Made by a program: the position numbers and the translations under genes. A stretch of 64,000 nucleotides of DNA from Sporosarcina sp. P2 (GTDB taxonomy: Bacteria > Bacillota > Bacilli > Bacillales_A > Planococcaceae): the NCBI RefSeq assembly GCF_002743255.1, contig NZ_PDYY01000004.1, positions 124,001 through 188,000 on the forward strand, in the 5' to 3' direction. Below the pieces are notes generated by a model, which searched no databases, was not told the DNA's origin, and saw only the letters and a program-made list of their open reading frames with translations. This document shows, piece by piece, positions 51,961 to 60,049 of this stretch; the first letter of the stretch is position 1; each line of letters starts with the position of its first letter.

Positions 51961-53295
51961 ATGAATTATGGGGATCCGTTAAGAGATAAAAACATAGAAC
52001 GAGATACGACAATTTATAATAGTGAAGGTTTTGACAGACGCGGCTTTAATAAGTTTGGTTTTGATCGTCATGGATTTAATGAACAAGGGTTTAATGCCAG
52101 TGGTTTTGATAAGTATGGCTTTGATGCACAGGGCTTTGACAAAAACGGCTATAATAATCAAGGGTATGACAAAGAAGGGTTTAGGGCAACGGGTTATAAT
52201 AAAGCAGGCTTTGATCGAACGGGTTATGACCGTTATGGTTATGACGCAGACGGGTATAATAAAAGTGGTTATAACGTCCAAGGGTATGACAAAGAAGGCT
52301 ATAAAGTGGATGGTTTCAATCGACAGGGCTTTCACAAGAATGGCTATAACAGAGACGGTTATGACGTCCATGGCTTCAACCGTGCGGGTTTTAATAAGCA
52401 AGGGTATGATAAATACGGCTTCAATAAATACGGTGTGAGTGCCCAAGGGTATGGAACGGATGGATTTAATAAGTTAGGCTACGATAAGAACGGTTTTAAT
52501 CGCCAAGGCTATAATAAATTCGGCTATGACAAAAGAGGTTTCAATCGTGATCGCAAGCATATGAACGGTACGATGTATGACGGCAAAGGCTTTGATTTTC
52601 AAGGCGTTCATTTAAATAACAGTCCATTTGATGATCACGGCTTTGATCAAGCAGGCTTTGATGCACAAGGTTTCAATAAAAGAGGATACAACCGTGAAGG
52701 CTTTACACGCGACGGCGCACATATTAGTGAAAAGACGTATGATGAAGAAGGTTATGATCAGCACGGTTACAATCGTGACGGTTTTGACCGGGCAGGATAC
52801 GATGCATCGGGCTTGAATTCGCTTGGCTATGATTCGGAAGGCTATGATGCGCAAGGTTTCAATAAACATGACATGGATCGTGAAGGCTATAATCGTGATG
52901 GCTTCAATAAAGCAGGCGTTGATCGAGAAGGTTTCGGGAAGAATGGTCGAAATCGACAAGGGTATGATAAAAAAGGTTTTAATCTACAAGGTTATGATAA
53001 GAACGGTTTTAATAAAGAAGGCTACAACCGATTCGGTTATGATCGATATGGTTTCAATCGGGATGGCAAACATGCCAATGGTACGAAATATGATACAAAA
53101 GGATTCGACTGCAATGGCTTCACTCCTCAAGGACTCCATCGAAATGGAACGGACCGGGATGATCAGGGGTATGATAAGTCGGGCTATGATGCGGACCGCT
53201 ATGACCGAAAAGGCTTTAATAAACTTGGCTACGATAGACGTGGTTATGATAAATACGGTTATGATAAGTCTGGATTTAGAGCGGGTTCGAATTAA
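51961..53295 (+). CDS. Tandem G-[F/Y]-[D/N]-x-x pentapeptide-repeat protein (444 aa)
   Basis: After 22 leading residues the whole protein is built of about 74 pentapeptides starting G-F or G-Y, usually followed by D or N and then two variable, mostly charged residues (GFDRR, GFNKF, GYDKE). Five times a GxHxN-like unit and a 7-residue insert, such as GTMYDGK or GTKYDTK, interrupt the series. It has no signal peptide or membrane segment, and one cysteine. This is not the A(D/N)Lxx pentapeptide family. ATG 51961 is chosen because CGGAGG precedes it; ATG 51946 lacks a site. Similar G-Y-D/N-rich proteins occur in other Firmicutes and Fusobacteria without known function. Confidence 0.85.
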   Translation: MNYGDPLRDKNIERDTTIYNSEGFDRRGFNKFGFDRHGFNEQGFNASGFDKYGFDAQGFDKNGYNNQGYDKEGFRATGYNKAGFDRTGYDRYGYDADGYNKSGYNVQGYDKEGYKVDGFNRQGFHKNGYNRDGYDVHGFNRAGFNKQGYDKYGFNKYGVSAQGYGTDGFNKLGYDKNGFNRQGYNKFGYDKRGFNRDRKHMNGTMYDGKGFDFQGVHLNNSPFDDHGFDQAGFDAQGFNKRGYNREGFTRDGAHISEKTYDEEGYDQHGYNRDGFDRAGYDASGLNSLGYDSEGYDAQGFNKHDMDREGYNRDGFNKAGVDREGFGKNGRNRQGYDKKGFNLQGYDKNGFNKEGYNRFGYDRYGFNRDGKHANGTKYDTKGFDCNGFTPQGLHRNGTDRDDQGYDKSGYDADRYDRKGFNKLGYDRRGYDKYGYDKSGFRAGSN

Positions 53296-53314
53296 GAAAA
53301 ATCTTTAGTATAGG

Positions 53315-53361
53315 AAAACACCTGGCAAGTTAGAGAGTCACTCTAGCATGCCAGGTGTTTT
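53315..53361. terminator. Bidirectional terminator
   Basis: AAAACACCTGGCA and TGCCAGGTGTTTT form a perfect 13-bp stem. It separates the convergent repeat-protein and nucleotidyltransferase genes. Confidence 0.9.
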
Positions 53362-53372
53362 GCGTTTATTCG

Positions 53373-55958
53373 TTACAACGTACACAAATACTCTTCCAAC
53401 CACTGATCGGCTTCTTCTTTCGATGAAACCTCTCCGTTTAGCTGACTCACTTCCAACTGTAGTAAAATCTTAGAGAATGTTGGACCTGGCTTGAGTCCCG
53501 CTTTTACTAAATCGCCACCGTTTAAATAACTTTGAAGTGTGTTGCGATTATATAAATACGCAATGACAGATTCCTTATAAGGCACTTGATCAGCTATTAG
53601 AATAAACAAGATGGCTTCATCGGAGAAGTTATGCAAAAACAGATGGTAATCTCCAGTTTGTGTGGATTCTTTCCATTGTTCATGTCGTTGTAATTCCATG
53701 ACTTCTTCCAGCAATTTTTTTCTGTTTTTCCGCAACGTGAATTTCTCTGCGGCATACAAACTATCATTACAATAGAATGGTAGTAAAAAGTAATTGAACC
53801 AACTAGGTTTTTCACTGATCTTCAAATTGGAAATCTTTCGTACTTGTTCGTTGTAAAGTTGTTCTAAACTTTCAGCTGTAACGACTGAAGCATCCAGCTG
53901 TTTTTCGTTTACACCGAACTGTTGCCAAACGTTCAAGTTGAACAGGCGTCGAATGACTTCTTTCGGACTGCCTTCCGTAAATAAACGAATCATCTCTTCA
54001 TTAATGCGTTGTGGTGACAAGTGGATTACTTTGTCGATCGACTCGAGAGCTAGCTTTTCTGTCTGTTCATCCATCGCAAAATCGAAACGTTGTTCAAAGC
54101 GAACCGCTCGGAAAATGCGGGTAGGGTCTTCGACAAAACTCATATTATGAAGGATTTTGATTTTCTTCTCGCGTAGATCGTTCTGTCCTCCAAACGGATC
54201 AATCAATTCACCGAACGCTTCGGCATTCAGACGAATGGCCATGGCGTTGATCGTGAAATCACGTCGCTGCAAATCATCGCCAAGAACGGATGTCTCAATC
54301 TCGGGTAAAGCAGCAGGCTGTTCGTAAAATTCGAGTCGAGACGACACCATATCGATGGATAAACCGGATGGCGTGTTCCATGTCGCCGTGCCAAAGTTTT
54401 CATGTTCCACGACGTCGCCACCATTTGTTTCCATCATACGATTCGCCAATTCGATTCCATTACCTTCCACCACAATATCGATGTCGTAATTTGGCTTGTC
54501 CAATAAAATATCTCGTACAATCCCACCGATTAAATAAACAGGCATGTCGATGTGACTGGCTGTTTCTCCGATTTCTTTCAACTGCTGTAAAGCCTCTTCG
54601 GATAATTGCTTTTTCATTTTTTCAATCAGCTCATTAGAAGAGAGAGTACTTGTTGCTTTTTTATCTGCCGTCATATCACTGTACAGTACTTGGATAATAT
54701 TAGATCGAGTCACAATACCGACGATTTCTCCATTCTCGATAACGGGTAACCGGCCAATGTTGTGTGTAATGACGAGTTCCTGAATTTCTTCGAGCGAAGC
54801 ATCCGGTCCGATCGTGTAGAGTTTAGTCGTCATATACGCTTTGACAGGCGCATGACCAAGTCCATGGTGATTCGCTTTATCGAGATCACGTCTAGTAATG
54901 AGACCGACTAGTTTTCCATTTTCAACGATAGGATAGCCAGAGTGTCCATAGCGATACATACGACGACCGGCTTCTTCAATCGTGGTATCGGGAGTTAATG
55001 TTTTAACGGGAGAAGTCATCAACTCTTTTGCGGTAACTGCCGTGCGTAGTATCGATTCCATGCTGCTAAGGATGTCTTCGAGAATTGCTTCTTTATTTCC
55101 TTTTTTCACCGTAGCGGAACCTGCGTGTTGGTGTCCGCCGCCTCCAAGCTTTTTTAGAATAGGTAGCAACGTGATTCGTTCTGAATTCGCACGGCCCACG
55201 ACGCACACGGTGTTTTTCATTTTAACGACGGTTATTACCGCATCCGTACCTTTAACGCCTAATACCTTTGTTGTAATTAAGGCTAGGCCATTGACGAAGT
55301 GGTCCAATTCATGCGTGCTTACGGCAATCTCCAGGCCATCGACTTCATGAATTTCAGTATGTGTAAGTAGCTGATTCAATAAATCTTGCTGTTCGGATGT
55401 TAACGTTTCTTCTGCAAAACTACTGACCATTTCAAGGCTCATTCCTTGCTCGAGTAAATAGGTAGCTGCCTTCATGTCCCGCACGGTCGTGTTTGCATAT
55501 GTAAATTTCCCTGTATCTGTATACAGGCCTAGTCCGAATAATGAAGCTTCGAAACTAGAAATGGCTATATTTTGTTTACGTATTTCTTCAATAAGTAGAG
55601 TGACTGCAGCGCCAGTTAATTCCACGATGCCTTCATCATACTGCACGTCGTTTTCACCTTTTTGGTGATGGTCGTAGACGATGATTTTCCGTTTCGATGC
55701 ATCAAAATCGTCAGGAAGTTTTCCTATTCTAGATAAAGATGCGACATCGACGATAATCATTTCTGTTACTTGTTCCCAGTCCACCCGAGCGCTCGGCACA
55801 AAGTCGAAGACATCACGGTACATATTTAGAAAACGTTGAACGCGGCTTTCGAGCTTATCGGAAATAATGAGCTGTGCATCGGGATACAATTTTTTTGCTG
55901 CGATCATCGAAGCAAGTGCGTCGAAGTCTGTATTGACGTGTGATGTAATAATTTGCAC
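53373..55958 (-). CDS. DHH phosphoesterase - CBS pair - tRNA nucleotidyltransferase/poly(A) polymerase fusion
   Basis: An 861-residue, four-part protein. Residues 1-145 are a DHH domain (HVNTDFDALAS, YDHHQKG) and about 150-305 a DHHA1 domain with GGGGHQHAGSA. Two CBS domains follow at about 315-370 and 380-430. From about 465 comes a class II CCA-adding/poly(A) polymerase domain: YLIGGIVRDILLDKPNYDIDIVV, RRDFTINAMA, FVEDPTRIFRAVRF. The start is GTG 55958 after AGGAGG. Related fusions in Aquifex, Geobacter and some Firmicutes act in tRNA 3'-end A addition. The DHH part suggests nanoRNA or 3'-end trimming in the same protein. Confidence 0.9.
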   Translation of the reverse strand: MQIITSHVNTDFDALASMIAAKKLYPDAQLIISDKLESRVQRFLNMYRDVFDFVPSARVDWEQVTEMIIVDVASLSRIGKLPDDFDASKRKIIVYDHHQKGENDVQYDEGIVELTGAAVTLLIEEIRKQNIAISSFEASLFGLGLYTDTGKFTYANTTVRDMKAATYLLEQGMSLEMVSSFAEETLTSEQQDLLNQLLTHTEIHEVDGLEIAVSTHELDHFVNGLALITTKVLGVKGTDAVITVVKMKNTVCVVGRANSERITLLPILKKLGGGGHQHAGSATVKKGNKEAILEDILSSMESILRTAVTAKELMTSPVKTLTPDTTIEEAGRRMYRYGHSGYPIVENGKLVGLITRRDLDKANHHGLGHAPVKAYMTTKLYTIGPDASLEEIQELVITHNIGRLPVIENGEIVGIVTRSNIIQVLYSDMTADKKATSTLSSNELIEKMKKQLSEEALQQLKEIGETASHIDMPVYLIGGIVRDILLDKPNYDIDIVVEGNGIELANRMMETNGGDVVEHENFGTATWNTPSGLSIDMVSSRLEFYEQPAALPEIETSVLGDDLQRRDFTINAMAIRLNAEAFGELIDPFGGQNDLREKKIKILHNMSFVEDPTRIFRAVRFEQRFDFAMDEQTEKLALESIDKVIHLSPQRINEEMIRLFTEGSPKEVIRRLFNLNVWQQFGVNEKQLDASVVTAESLEQLYNEQVRKISNLKISEKPSWFNYFLLPFYCNDSLYAAEKFTLRKNRKKLLEEVMELQRHEQWKESTQTGDYHLFLHNFSDEAILFILIADQVPYKESVIAYLYNRNTLQSYLNGGDLVKAGLKPGPTFSKILLQLEVSQLNGEVSSKEEADQWLEEYLCTL

Positions 55959-56004
55959 GGATAGTACCTCCTGTTTGAAAGTTATTTAGTAATATAAATA
56001 GAAA

Positions 56005-56045
56005 AGTAACCACCTTCTACCCTGACCCAGTGGAAGGTGGTTACT
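56005..56045 (-). terminator. Terminator of the cwlJ-like gene
   Basis: AGTAACCACCTTC and GAAGGTGGTTACT form a perfect 13-bp stem with a 15-base loop; TTTTC follows on the minus strand. It lies between cwlJ and the downstream fusion gene, so the two are separate units. Confidence 0.85.
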
Positions 56046-56127
56046 CTTTACGTTCGATTGTGTTTATAGGACTAGTTTATCATCACCGGCCAAAATGTTC
56101 AATTGAGTCTAATATAGGGTACAAGCC

Positions 56128-56568
56128 TTATCCAATATACACACTTTCGCACGTACCAGCTTGCGGCTCATAGAAACAATGATTTTTGAACTGCCCGGTA
56201 AACGGTTGCCCGTACCAAGTAGGGGGACAGGGAGCATATGGATTGAAGTACCATAGCGCATATTGAGCGGGATGTTGTCGCCAGTACGTTAACGTCTGTT
56301 CAGCTAATTTTTTTTCAGATTCTCTCGCGCGTTGATAAAATAAGTTTCCTTTTTGTACGGCTTCGAATGAATAATTATTGCCTTGTATTTGGAAGATTAC
56401 ATCGTTTATGGACCGTACATCATTGAAGTCCAGGCAATCGGCTACTGCACGATTGACAATGACATTTCCGACATAGAGCATTCCTTGATTTCCTTCCGCT
56501 TCGGCTTCCGCTCTCATCATTCTAGCCATTAATGCGACATCTGAATCTCGGTATTTGACTCTCGCCAT
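56128..56568 (-). CDS. cwlJ: Spore cortex-lytic hydrolase of the CwlJ/SleB family
   Basis: About 146 residues, close to B. subtilis CwlJ (142). The catalytic region begins LMARMMRAEAEAEGNQGMLYVGNVIVNR, with the family glutamate in RAEAE, and continues to ALWYFNPYAPCPPTWY. There is no signal peptide or peptidoglycan-binding domain, as in CwlJ and unlike SleB. ATG 56568 follows GAGGTG; the in-frame GTG 56577 lies within that site. CwlJ is placed on the spore during sporulation and opens the cortex in response to calcium-dipicolinate. Its presence indicates a spore former. Confidence 0.9.
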   Translation of the reverse strand: MARVKYRDSDVALMARMMRAEAEAEGNQGMLYVGNVIVNRAVADCLDFNDVRSINDVIFQIQGNNYSFEAVQKGNLFYQRARESEKKLAEQTLTYWRQHPAQYALWYFNPYAPCPPTWYGQPFTGQFKNHCFYEPQAGTCESVYIG

Positions 56569-56717
56569 AGTTTTCACCTCATTATAGTGTATGAGAACAA
56601 GTGGAAATGATGTTACATTTGGAGAAAAATCGACTGAAGAACTTTGTAAAAAGAATGAACGATAATCTTACAATGAGCGATAAAAAGTATCTTATCAAAA
56701 ACTTACTAAAACATTTT

Positions 56718-56743
56718 TGAAACCTTTTTAGGAATCCTCCGTC
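56718..56743 (+). promoter_or_regulatory. ECF-sigma-type promoter of the sigma operon
   Basis: TGAAAC at 56718-56723 and CGTC at 56740-56743 are separated by exactly 16 bases, matching the SigW/SigV/SigX class. It lies 35 bases before the deacetylase start and indicates autoregulation by the ECF sigma factor coded two genes on. Confidence 0.82.
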
Positions 56744-56777
56744 TATAGGGTGCGCAAATGATAATAGGGGGATTCAC

Positions 56778-58067
56778 ATGAAGAAAATATATAGTTGTCT
56801 GCTGTTACTTGCGAGCTTACTCCTATTTATAATGGGAAATGAGGTCAAGTGGAATTTGAATGAAGTACCATTGTTCCATGAGCAATCAGCGACAGCTTTT
56901 GCAGAGACGATACAAAGTAAACCGTTCATTACAGAAAAAGAATTTGATCAAGTATTGACGCTGACAAACAATCAACCGATTTTTATGAAGCAAGGGAACC
57001 TAAAGCGAATTGGTGAACTGCAAGCCAATCAAGCGGTTGCGCTCATAGGAGAAGATGAGGAATATTACGAAATTCGAGTAGGCAAAATGCCAGCTTTCAT
57101 TCGTAAAGGTCAGGCAAAAGTAGAAAAGAATGTGATGAAAACTCCTTTACATACAGAACGACTAGGTGCTGTAAAAACGGATCAACAAACTCCTGTATAT
57201 ACGGAAGCGAATCTTGAAAGTGATGTTCTCATTCAACTAAGAAAAGGCTATCGCTATCCTATTATACAGGAAGAAAAAGATTGGTATGTTATCAAAATAG
57301 GTGAACGGGCTGGTTATATCCATAAGCCTTCAGTAGAAATGGATGAAGGGTTACCAGTATTGCTGTATCACCAAGTGCTGCCCCGTAAACAGATGAAAAC
57401 AGAGATCAGTACGATTTCATCCGAAAACTTTGAAAAGCAGATGGCGTATTTGGCAGATGAGCAATTTACGACATTGACCTCACAACAGTTATATGATTAC
57501 TTGGAAGGCCGACTCGTTGTGCCGGAGAAAGCGTTGATTATAACATTTGATGATGGTTTATTGTCATCCAAAGAATACGCCTATCCTATCTTGAAACAAT
57601 ATGGCTTTACTTCGCTTCAACATATTATTTCATCTCGTATGGATCGAGATAAAGACGGTCCGCCATTTGACGGTGGAGGCCTTCTGAAGTATTTGACTGT
57701 GGAAGACCTTGTTGAACTGCAAGATGTATTTCAGTTCGAAGCCCATACATGTGCATTGCATGAGCTAGGTAAGGAAAGTGGAGCAGGTTTAGTATTCGAA
57801 CATACAGAAGAAGAAATCATAGATGATTTACAGAAGAATTTACAACATGTGCCTTCAGCCGTTTCTATCGCATACCCATATGGACAATATAATGAAGAGT
57901 TTATTGCGGCGGCGAAAGAAGTAGGATTGCTGATCGGCTATACGACAGTCGAAGGATATGCCAATATGGATCGATCCAATTATGAAGTGAACCGCTTTGG
58001 CATGACAGAAAAAAGGTCATTTAAGGATTTTGCAACGTATGTTGACGGAGACATGAGATGGCCATAG
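56778..58067 (+). CDS. Secreted polysaccharide deacetylase with N-terminal SH3-like segment
   Basis: A 429-residue protein with an N-terminal signal or anchor helix (YSCLLLLASLLLFIM). Residues about 125-190 look like an SH3b-type wall-binding domain (TPVYTEANLESDVLIQLRKG...WYVIKIGERAGYIH). The NodB-type domain runs from about 195 to the end: LLYHQVLPRK, LIITFDDGLLSSKEYAYPIL with both metal aspartates, FEAHTCALHEL and SIAYPYGQYNEE. It resembles PgaB/IcaB-type exopolysaccharide or peptidoglycan deacetylases. As the first gene of the ECF operon it likely alters the wall under envelope stress. Confidence 0.88.
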   Translation: MKKIYSCLLLLASLLLFIMGNEVKWNLNEVPLFHEQSATAFAETIQSKPFITEKEFDQVLTLTNNQPIFMKQGNLKRIGELQANQAVALIGEDEEYYEIRVGKMPAFIRKGQAKVEKNVMKTPLHTERLGAVKTDQQTPVYTEANLESDVLIQLRKGYRYPIIQEEKDWYVIKIGERAGYIHKPSVEMDEGLPVLLYHQVLPRKQMKTEISTISSENFEKQMAYLADEQFTTLTSQQLYDYLEGRLVVPEKALIITFDDGLLSSKEYAYPILKQYGFTSLQHIISSRMDRDKDGPPFDGGGLLKYLTVEDLVELQDVFQFEAHTCALHELGKESGAGLVFEHTEEEIIDDLQKNLQHVPSAVSIAYPYGQYNEEFIAAAKEVGLLIGYTTVEGYANMDRSNYEVNRFGMTEKRSFKDFATYVDGDMRWP

Positions 58068-58086
58068 AAGAGAGTGACTAGCCCAG

Positions 58087-58587
58087 ATGAATGAAATGGA
58101 TCAAATCATGAATGAACATTCGCGTTATTTAGTACGTATCGCTTATTTATACGTAAAAAACTGGTCAACCGCGGAAGACGTCGTACAAGAAGTCTTTGTT
58201 ACGTATTTCCAGAAGAGTGACCAGTTCCGTAATGAAGCTTCTATTAAAACGTACTTAACTAAAATGACTGCGAATCGTGCAAAAGATTATTTGCGCTCCT
58301 GGAAGCATAAAAAAGATGTGGTGTTTGAGACGATTTTTGTATCATCCAAAAGCTCGGAACAACAACTACTAGAGAAAGAGCAGCTGGCTTCATTAGAAAG
58401 GCATTTATTTCAGCTGCCTTTGAAATACCGCGAGCCATTACTTTTATATTATTATGACGAACAATCGATTGCGGAGATCGCAGAATTTCTTGGGCTCAAT
58501 GAAAATACTGTCAAGACTCGGTTACGAAGAGCCAAGTTACAACTCAAGGAATTTTTTGTGAAAGAGGAGGTAGAAACCTATGAATGA
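58087..58587 (+). CDS. ECF-type RNA polymerase sigma factor
   Basis: A 166-residue sigma-70 factor with only regions 2 and 4. Region 2 (about residues 10-75) holds AYLYVKNWSTAEDVVQEVFVTYF. Region 4 (about 110-155) holds LPLKYREPLLLYYYDEQSIAEIAEFLGLNENTVKTRLRRAK. The start lies 19 bases after the deacetylase stop, without a strong ribosome site. It overlaps the anti-sigma gene by 8 bases. An ECF-type promoter precedes the operon, and a second lies upstream of the SLH gene at 6876, both matching the SigW/SigV class. Confidence 0.92.
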   Translation: MNEMDQIMNEHSRYLVRIAYLYVKNWSTAEDVVQEVFVTYFQKSDQFRNEASIKTYLTKMTANRAKDYLRSWKHKKDVVFETIFVSSKSSEQQLLEKEQLASLERHLFQLPLKYREPLLLYYYDEQSIAEIAEFLGLNENTVKTRLRRAKLQLKEFFVKEEVETYE

Positions 58588-59656
58588 TTTCAAACAAAAA
58601 CTGGACCAAATGATGGGAGATACAAAGGAACAGGAACGACGAATCAAACAGCGGGTACATGAAACCCTTCACCCTTCACAAAGGAGACGTTTTTCTTGGC
58701 AAGCGCTGCTGGTCACGGCAGCACTGCCAGTTGTGGCTTTGTTGTTAGTGTTTAACCTAGTTTCAGATAATCAATTCTCATCTGATCAAGGTCCAGGAAC
58801 GCCGTATGATCCACTTGATGATATGGCTATCATTTCTGCTTTACAAAAGAAAGATCAACTATCAGCTATTGATTACGAAGAATTTTCTTCATTACCTGTA
58901 GTAAAGAAAGTGGACGGTCTATTATATGTCGATGACGAATCCTTTTCATTACAGTGGAGTCCGGATACGTATCATCCCGTTATAGAACGTAAGGCAGATC
59001 TGTATGATGCTTCGGTCTATGAACTCGGGGATGTGGTACGCACATTTACGAATACGAATAGTCACTTGCCTACGTATACAGGTGTCTATTATGAAGTCGT
59101 AGCGGTTCCTGGAGACCGGGTTGTATTGCAAAATGGCAAGCTGCACGTCAACGGTCACGAGTTATCCTCCGAATTGATGGATCGGTATAAGAAACAAAAT
59201 ATCACCATTGCTGGCGGGTATGATCAGCTGTTAAACGCTAGGGAATACCTATTATTGAACCATTTCCCGGCAAAAGACACTGTGCAAGGAGCGACGATCA
59301 CGCCTGTACACAAGATTTATGGTGAACTGATTGGCGTGGCAACCGAAGAAAAAACCGAATCTATCTATATAGATTATCTGACAGACCAACTCAAGAGCGA
59401 CTATTCAGCTGAGCAGTACTTTGATTTATATTTATATGACCAGCTAACAGGATTGGATAAACTGCCTGAATCCGAGTTTTTCGCACAAACGAGTCGAATT
59501 GGAGAGCTATTCCTTGAGGCGGCGTATCGTCGAGCGATTCCGATTGCCGATGATAAAGTAGAAATTCGTTATCAATATGGTCGTGAAGGCGTCGTGGAGC
59601 AAGTGTTCACTATGGGAAGGGATACAAGCTCCGGTCAATGGATAGTGGAAAAATAA
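58580..59656 (+). CDS. Probable anti-sigma factor with a degenerate signal-peptidase (S26)-like domain
   Basis: A 358-residue membrane protein with a cytoplasmic N-terminus of about 40 residues (sigma-binding in such pairs), one membrane helix at about 42-62, and a large extracytoplasmic part. Residues about 150-250 align with signal peptidase I boxes: YELGDVV (box C), VVAVPGDRVVLQNGKLHVNG (box D) and a later YLLLNHFPAKDT (box E). The SxMxP serine and the KR lysine before box D are absent, so it should not be catalytic. GGAGG precedes ATG 58580. It probably senses an envelope signal and controls the sigma factor. Confidence 0.8.
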   Translation: MNDFKQKLDQMMGDTKEQERRIKQRVHETLHPSQRRRFSWQALLVTAALPVVALLLVFNLVSDNQFSSDQGPGTPYDPLDDMAIISALQKKDQLSAIDYEEFSSLPVVKKVDGLLYVDDESFSLQWSPDTYHPVIERKADLYDASVYELGDVVRTFTNTNSHLPTYTGVYYEVVAVPGDRVVLQNGKLHVNGHELSSELMDRYKKQNITIAGGYDQLLNAREYLLLNHFPAKDTVQGATITPVHKIYGELIGVATEEKTESIYIDYLTDQLKSDYSAEQYFDLYLYDQLTGLDKLPESEFFAQTSRIGELFLEAAYRRAIPIADDKVEIRYQYGREGVVEQVFTMGRDTSSGQWIVEK

Positions 59657-59700
59657 TGTACAGCACTCTGTAAAGGAGGTGATGCATACATCTTTCACGC

Positions 59701-59768
59701 AAACCAGGTTGGCACCTGTTCAGCACAAGCCGTCAACCAACCGCTCGCTTATAGAGCCAGCCTGGTTT
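59701..59768. ncRNA. Tandem structured element, copy 1
   Basis: A 13-bp stem AAACCAGGTTGGC/GCCAGCCTGGTTT with one G-T pair encloses a 42-base loop region that contains GCCGTCAACCAACCGCTCGC. Copy 2, 117 bases downstream, has the same loop core and a stem with compensating changes. A perfect anti-16S sequence (AAAGGAGGTGAT) lies 20 bases before it at 59672-59683. I do not recognise the RNA class. Confidence 0.55.
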
Positions 59769-59817
59769 TCACTAGTTAAGAAAATGGGAAGTATTATGGG
59801 AGTAAGAAATAGAAAAG

Positions 59818-59886
59818 ACACCAGACTGGCAACTGTTTTGCATAAGCCGTCAACCAACCGCTCGCTATATAGAGCCGGTCTGGTGT
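59818..59886. ncRNA. Tandem structured element, copy 2
   Basis: A 13-bp stem ACACCAGACTGGC/GCCGGTCTGGTGT encloses the same GCCGTCAACCAACCGCTCGC core. Against copy 1, stem position 2 changes from A-T to C-G and position 8 from G-C to A-T, and positions 9 and 10 switch between Watson-Crick and G-T pairs. The pairing is therefore kept while the sequence differs. T-rich sequence follows on either strand. Confidence 0.55.
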
Positions 59887-59892
59887 TTATAC

Positions 59893-60027
59893 ATACTGGA
59901 TGTTACGGATACGGAACTCGTTCTGTTTGATCAAAAAGGCAAGAATTTCAATTTAAAAATTAACAAAGAAGTGCCTAGACTTTCCTCTTTGCATGAGGAG
60001 ATGTATGATGAAATACTAAACGTATAA
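59893..60027 (+). pseudogene. Probable C-terminal gene remnant after the tandem hairpins
   Basis: A frame from about 59893 reads ILDVTDTELVLFDQKGKN and continues to HEEMYDEILNV with a TAA at 60025-60027. It has protein-like composition but no start codon with a ribosome binding site; upstream it runs into hairpin copy 2. It looks like the end of a gene that lost its front, possibly when the hairpin element arrived. I do not recognise the family. Confidence 0.35.
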
Positions 60028-60049
60028 ATTCATATTAGGAGATGATACT

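Noticed and set aside
51990-53280. 15-base periodicity resembling a CRISPR or satellite array
   Set aside because: The period is 15 bases throughout with no unique spacers, and it is fully explained by in-frame pentapeptide codons of one long gene.
51979-53308. Long open frames in other frames and on the other strand over the pentapeptide gene
   Set aside because: They are by-products of the repetitive codons. They lack ribosome sites and consist of repetitive M/I/V/T-rich text.
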